Below are positions 60,302 to 64,000 of a stretch of 64,000 nt of DNA, piece by piece. The notes beneath the pieces were generated by a model, which searched no databases, was not told where the DNA came from, and was given only the letters and a program-made list of their open reading frames with translations. Source of the DNA: GWE2-42-39 sp963668595 (GTDB lineage: Bacteria; Bacteroidota; Bacteroidia; Bacteroidales; Prolixibacteraceae); assembly GCA_963668595.1 (NCBI GenBank), contig OY764876.1, forward strand, positions 62,001 through 126,000, read 5' to 3'. Within the stretch, counting starts at the first letter, position 1; each line of letters begins with the position of its first letter. Position numbers and translations under genes: made by a program.

Positions 60302-61365
60302 TGCGTATCCGATTGATTGTTTTTGATTGCTTCCGGTATTTTTATCTCCAGTTTTACCTCGAAAATAGATTTGTTCCGATTTATTTCCAAATGATATTGG
60401 TCTTTGTACAGCAGGTTCAAGCGTTTTCGCACGTTATGAATGCCAATGCCGTTGTATTGTTTTTTTTCTCGCAAATCGTTTTTGCCGATTCTGTTTCTGA
60501 TGCGGAAATATACACTTTCGTTTCGTCCAACTAAATTGATGTCAATGAAATTATCCTCCGATTGTGCTGTTTGTCCGTGTTTAAAACTGTTTTCAATAAA
60601 TGGGATAAACAGAAGCGGGGCAATTTTTTGTTCCCCTATTTGTCCTTCAATAACTAATTTCACAGCTTCTTTATGCTGAAGTCGTAGTTGTTGCAATGCC
60701 ACGTATTTCTGAATAAACTCAACTTCCTGAGCCAACGTGGTTGTTTCGCGATCGGTGTCGTAAATAACGTAGCGCAGAATGTCGGATAGTTGTAAAATAA
60801 CATCCGGTGCAGCATCATCTTTTTTTCGGGCGAGCGAATAAATATTATTCAAACTATTGAACAGAAAATGCGGATTAAGTTGGGATCGCAGGGCTTTGAG
60901 CTGATTTTCGGTGTTTTGCTGTTCCAGATTTTTCACGATAAACCAGGCTCGTGCCAGTTTTATCAGGCTCGACAATAATAGAAAAACGATCAGGTAAAGG
61001 GTGATGTCCCAAAATCCGTAATAAGCAATGAAATAAAAACCGGGAAAAATGAAGTCGATCCATTTTTCGAAAAGATAAATGTAGAATTCGGCTCCGGCAA
61101 AAATGGTGAACGCAACACACCCTGAATAAAGTAAATATTTTTGACGAGCCAGGTAGCGGGGAATGAGCACCATCAGGTTGATATACACCGCCAAAATGAG
61201 CGGTACATGGAATATGAGCGTGTAAATCATATCAACCGGTTTTAGCTCGGCCGAAACACGCAAAATGTTGATGAGTATCAGGAATGAAAAAGCCCAGAAA
61301 AGCAAATGTTGCAGAAGTCGGTTGTTTAATAATTGCTTCAGTCGGCGCATCTTTTTACTTGTCAT
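60298..61365 (-). CDS. LytS-type sensor histidine kinase
   Basis: 355 residues. About four helices in the first 150 residues with little extracytoplasmic sequence, so the kinase itself has no obvious sensor domain. Then SQLNPHFLFNSLNNIYSLAR with the phosphoacceptor His, and HATPase_c (FIENSFKHGQ; NGIGIHNVRKRL). ATGA overlaps join it to the upstream lipoprotein gene and the downstream regulator. The lipoprotein is a candidate accessory sensor. Confidence 0.9.
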   Translation of the reverse strand: MTSKKMRRLKQLLNNRLLQHLLFWAFSFLILINILRVSAELKPVDMIYTLIFHVPLILAVYINLMVLIPRYLARQKYLLYSGCVAFTIFAGAEFYIYLFEKWIDFIFPGFYFIAYYGFWDITLYLIVFLLLSSLIKLARAWFIVKNLEQQNTENQLKALRSQLNPHFLFNSLNNIYSLARKKDDAAPDVILQLSDILRYVIYDTDRETTTLAQEVEFIQKYVALQQLRLQHKEAVKLVIEGQIGEQKIAPLLFIPFIENSFKHGQTAQSEDNFIDINLVGRNESVYFRIRNRIGKNDLREKKQYNGIGIHNVRKRLNLLYKDQYHLEINRNKSIFEVKLEIKIPEAIKNNQSDTQ

Positions 61366-61973
61366 TTTTTTAGTTTTTTCAGATTTGCCTCAATGCCGTC
61401 TTTGAATGCCTCTTGCGTGTTGATGTACTTGATTACAAATTTCTGAAGTTCTTCGGGTTTGGCAGTGAGTAAAATATGTTCGTCGTTGTTTTCATGGTGA
61501 ATGCGAATCCGGTTCGATTGAATTAATTCTTTCAGCCATTCCTGGTTGAACCACCGGATATGAATATTGTTTTTGTTGATTTCAAGTTTGGCAAAAGTAT
61601 GTACCGGCAGGATGTGAAAATCGAACAAAGTGAGATTTTTGTCGTCAAGGTATTCTTCGAGATAGAAATCGAGGAAATAATAATTGCCAAGTTTCACCGG
61701 TACTACCCGAAGCGATGCATTGCTAAACTGGCCTTTCTTTTTTTCTTTAAGTGTGAGTATGTAAGAAGTGCTGTCGATGTTTGAAGCAATTTTTTTACCG
61801 TTGTAGCGATGCTCGAATTTCCAGATTGTCGAGTCATTATCAACCCATTCGCCAGTGAGCAGGTCATTGGCAAAAAGGTCTTTCGAAGTGTAAAGCGGGT
61901 AGAAGGAGAATACAACACATCCGGAAAGTGTTAGAGCCAAAGCAACTACAAGAATGAGATTTTTTGGTTTCAT
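61362..61973 (-). CDS. Hypothetical lipoprotein coupled to a two-component system
   Basis: 203 residues. Lipobox LTLSGC with lipid-modified C19 after a good signal peptide. The mature protein begins VVFSFYPLYTSKDLFANDLLTGEW and then alternates beta strands (TIWKFEHRY; SYILTLKEKK; NYYFLDFYLEEY) with a C-terminal basic helix (DGIEANLKKLKK). I recognise no family. The stop codon overlaps the kinase start (ATGA), so a role in signalling to that kinase is likely. It could also be an unrelated lipoprotein that shares the promoter. Confidence 0.75.
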   Translation of the reverse strand: MKPKNLILVVALALTLSGCVVFSFYPLYTSKDLFANDLLTGEWVDNDSTIWKFEHRYNGKKIASNIDSTSYILTLKEKKKGQFSNASLRVVPVKLGNYYFLDFYLEEYLDDKNLTLFDFHILPVHTFAKLEINKNNIHIRWFNQEWLKELIQSNRIRIHHENNDEHILLTAKPEELQKFVIKYINTQEAFKDGIEANLKKLKK

Positions 61974-62130
61974 TGTTTGTTGGTTTTAAGATTCAATGTA
62001 AAGAACAAGAATCGCCTGAGAAAGTACAATTTTTTTCGTTCACGAGGGGAGGAAACACGATGAAAAAATACAGATTCGGGTTGTGGCGCCGTTTGGTTGG
62101 GTCTGAAATTGAGAGAGTGGCAATCTCTTT

Positions 62131-62760
62131 TTAGTAACTGAAAAAACTTACCTCGCCGGTTTCTATTTCGTAGAATCCTCCGGTAATAATTATTTTCCCT
62201 TCGTTTTCCAGATTGCTCAAAATTTTGCTTTGTTCTCTGATTTGACGTATGGTTTCGTGTACGTTGATGAGGCTTACCTGGTTGACAAACCGTAAGTTTT
62301 TCCCGTTGCGGAGTTCCTGTGGCGTGATTACTTCTTTTTCGATTGACGGTTTTAGCTTGTCGAGCAAACCGGTGAGATGACCTGCCTTTAATTGGTTACA
62401 TGCACTGATCACTGCACCGCACTGCGAATGTCCGAGTACTACAATAACTTTTGACTTGGCAAAAGCGCAGGCGTATTCCATGCTGCCCAGAATGTCGCTG
62501 TTCAATATATTTCCTGCAATACGTATGCTGAAAATATCGCCCAGTCCCTGGTCAAAAATAAGCTCGGCAGAGGTGCGCGAATCAATACAGCTAAGAATGG
62601 TGGCGATCGGAAATTGTCCTTCCGATGTCTGGTTGACCTGTTTCAGTAAATTACGGTTCAGTTTTAAATTGTTGCGAAACCGTTTGTTGCCCAATTTTAA
62701 ATATTCCAATGCCTCGTGTGGACTTATTTTTGCCTGACTTTCTTCGGTGTGAGTCCACAT
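62131..62760 (-). CDS. Beta-carbonic anhydrase
   Basis: 209 residues, beta class. Zinc ligands C58, H111 and C114, with the D60/R62 dyad, in LSCIDSRTSAELIFDQGLGD and VLGHSQCGAVISA. It interconverts CO2 and bicarbonate in the cytoplasm; no signal peptide is seen. The ORF starts 6 bp after the Sua5 stop, so it is cotranscribed with sua5 and purE. CO2 supply for PurE is an attractive but unproven reason. Confidence 0.93.
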   Translation of the reverse strand: MWTHTEESQAKISPHEALEYLKLGNKRFRNNLKLNRNLLKQVNQTSEGQFPIATILSCIDSRTSAELIFDQGLGDIFSIRIAGNILNSDILGSMEYACAFAKSKVIVVLGHSQCGAVISACNQLKAGHLTGLLDKLKPSIEKEVITPQELRNGKNLRFVNQVSLINVHETIRQIREQSKILSNLENEGKIIITGGFYEIETGEVSFFSY

Positions 62761-62766
62761 GTTCCT

Positions 62767-63729
62767 TTAGTTTGAAGGATTAGAATATTGGTAGGCTGCT
62801 TTTTTCATGCGATCCATAATAGCAATGCCGAGGCCTGTTGCCGGAACTGCTTCAATATAGATTTGCTCAATTTCCGGGTCATCTTCCATGCTGTGCATGG
62901 CCTTGAACAGATTTGCTGCAACTTCGGTTAATTCGGAGTTTTCCGATGTATAAAATGCACGTTTTGCATTGTGCTCCGAATGGGTTTTATCGTGTAGGAT
63001 AATTCCTGAAGCTTCGGGAAGCAAAGTGTCGTTTTCGGAAAGAATATAAAGTGGTTTTTTAGGCGAATAGTGACTTTTTAGCAATCCTGGCGAGAGAAGT
63101 TTTTCTGCTTTTACCGCATGCAAAATTTCAATGCCGGGCAAAACACTGGCTATTTGTTCGGCAGTGATCAATCCCGGACGCAGAATTGTGCAACGTTTGT
63201 TTTCAACCGAAACGATGGTTGACTCAATGCCCACGGTGGTTGGCCCTCCATCAAGAATGAAATCGACACCCGGAAGTTGTTTGGCTACGTGGGCGGCAGT
63301 AGTTGGACTCAATTGTCCGAATTTGTTGGCACTGGGCGCAGCAATCGGACAGCCCGCTGCTTTTATCAGTTCGAGTGCCAGCGGATGGTCGGGCATGCGT
63401 ATGCCAACAGTAGGCAAATCGGAAGTAACCAAGTCGGGAACCAGATCACTCTTGGGCAATACCATTGTAAGCGGGCCTGGCCAAAAGTTCCGAACCAGAG
63501 TGAGTACAATTTCGTTGATTTGAGTTGTCAGTGCCTCCAACTGTCCTGGCGATGCAATGTGTACGATCAGTGGATCGAAATTGGGCCGTTCTTTTAGCGC
63601 AAAAATTTTGGCTACGGCAATTGGATCGAGAGCATTGGCTCCCAGTCCGTAAACTGTTTCGGTGGGAAATGCCACCAATCCCCCCCCGCGAATAATGCTG
63701 GCGGCATGACTGATCTGATCGTAACTCAT
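62767..63729 (-). CDS. L-threonylcarbamoyladenylate synthase (Sua5 type)
   Basis: 320 residues from ATG 63729 (MSYDQISHAASIIRGGG); the longer ORF start at 63885 only reads antisense of the purE gene and is rejected. YrdC domain 1-200 with VAFPTETVYGLGANAL, ALKERPNFDPLIVH, WPGPLTMVLPKSD, VGIRMPDHPLAL and PIAAPSANKFGQLSPT. The C-terminal Sua5 domain (about 225-320) begins after SPGLLKSHYSPKKPL. It makes threonylcarbamoyl-AMP for t6A37 of tRNAs reading ANN codons. 28 bp after purE and 6 bp before the carbonic anhydrase gene. Confidence 0.93.
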   Translation of the reverse strand: MSYDQISHAASIIRGGGLVAFPTETVYGLGANALDPIAVAKIFALKERPNFDPLIVHIASPGQLEALTTQINEIVLTLVRNFWPGPLTMVLPKSDLVPDLVTSDLPTVGIRMPDHPLALELIKAAGCPIAAPSANKFGQLSPTTAAHVAKQLPGVDFILDGGPTTVGIESTIVSVENKRCTILRPGLITAEQIASVLPGIEILHAVKAEKLLSPGLLKSHYSPKKPLYILSENDTLLPEASGIILHDKTHSEHNAKRAFYTSENSELTEVAANLFKAMHSMEDDPEIEQIYIEAVPATGLGIAIMDRMKKAAYQYSNPSN

Positions 63730-63757
63730 TTGTATAAAACCTGAAATATTCCTCTCT

Positions 63758-64000
63758 CTAAAATTGTTGAATGCTTTGGTCTGCTTCTTCCAATTCAGTG
63801 CGTTTTTTCTCCTGATAAGCGACAATACGTTCGCGAACTTCAGGATTCGATAAAGCGATGATTTTGGCTGCGGCAAGCGCTGCATTTTCGGTGCTCAGCA
63901 CAGTCATCGGAGCAACTCCCGAAGGCATGCGGACACTTGAGTAAAGATCAGCACCTCCAAATTTATCGCTGTACGGAGGACAGGCAATTACCGGGCAATG
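63758..64000 (-). CDS. purE: PurE, AIR carboxylase (class II-like), C-terminal part
   Basis: The gene runs off the right edge; the last 80 codons are present, to TAG 63758-63760. The visible C-terminal part contains CPVIACPPYSDKFGGADLYSS and SVRMPSGVAPMTVLSTENAALAAAKI (each in adjacent parts). The GADLYSSVRMPSG and ENAALAAA segments match class II PurE (as in Treponema denticola), which carboxylates AIR directly with CO2 and needs no PurK. The N-terminal part with the PxSxxD active site is missing from the window. Sua5 and carbonic anhydrase follow on the same strand. Confidence 0.85.
   Translation of the reverse strand, partial: HCPVIACPPYSDKFGGADLYSSVRMPSGVAPMTVLSTENAALAAAKIIALSNPEVRERIVAYQEKKRTELEEADQSIQQF

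Noticed and set aside
63730..63885. Long N-terminal extension of the Sua5 ORF
   Set aside because: It reads the purE coding region in another frame on the same strand; Sua5 homology starts exactly at ATG 63729.

Overview
The window is a chromosomal segment of a Bacteroidota bacterium. The best guess is an environmental, Marinilabiliales/Prolixibacteraceae-like member, but this is not proven from the sequence alone. The evidence: promoters of the TTTG-N18-20-TAnnTTTG type, a short primary sigma factor (286 aa, no region 1.1), B-type ribosomal protein L31, class II ketol-acid reductoisomerase, many LytTR/LytS two-component genes, and surface glycan enzymes (GH92, GH29, sulfatase). I saw no rRNA, tRNA, insertion sequence, prophage or CRISPR array. 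Almost all ORFs are intact; the two end genes are cut by the window edges.

Layout. 1-9.3 kb: tail of an exonuclease gene, FAH-family hydrolase, DMT permease, DUF4494 protein, an unknown protein, FtsE, and a large periplasmic TPR protein followed 1 nt later by an outer-membrane barrel. 9.3-17 kb: housekeeping genes gyrB, LOG-family phosphoribohydrolase, a Cache histidine kinase, HtrA/DegP and the primary sigma factor. 17.2-23.8 kb: leucine operon leuA-leuC-leuD-cimA-leuB behind a leader-peptide attenuator. 23.9-27.8 kb: porin-like barrel with a LytS/LytTR pair. 27.9-34.1 kb, opposite strand: ilvD-ilvB-ilvN-ilvC behind two attenuators in tandem. 34.2-42.7 kb: isochorismatase-like hydrolase, GH92, DUF1801, TlpA-like lipoprotein, YhhN, AI-2E-family permease and two overlapping LytTR regulators. 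42.7-54.9 kb: Lon, a GlmU-like protein, L31, paired GNAT-like proteins, BI-1, NUDIX, a GT39/ArnT-like enzyme, EamA, DUF2721 and a 2OG-Fe(II) oxygenase. 55.2-64 kb: alpha-L-fucosidase plus sulfatase, ZIP transporter, a lipoprotein/kinase/regulator operon, beta-carbonic anhydrase, Sua5/TsaC and the end of purE.

Main story. The two branched-chain amino acid operons fit together. The leu operon carries a Leptospira-type citramalate synthase (cimA). LeuCD and LeuB can therefore make 2-oxobutyrate from pyruvate as well as the leucine precursor, and the ilv operon would finish isoleucine and valine. Each operon is preceded by a short ORF rich in branched-chain codons, then an antiterminator/terminator switch whose antiterminator arm overlaps the leader stop codon. 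The leu leader codes for Leu and Ile but no Val. Both ilv leaders code for Ile, Val and Leu. Leader codon content thus matches pathway output. The ilv operon has two complete copies of the switch in series, which is the most unusual regulatory feature seen here.

Other points: a GH92 enzyme whose expected catalytic acid Glu is Gln, a lipoprotein translationally coupled to a two-component pair, and a 15-nt promoter sequence shared by gyrB and the sigma factor gene.
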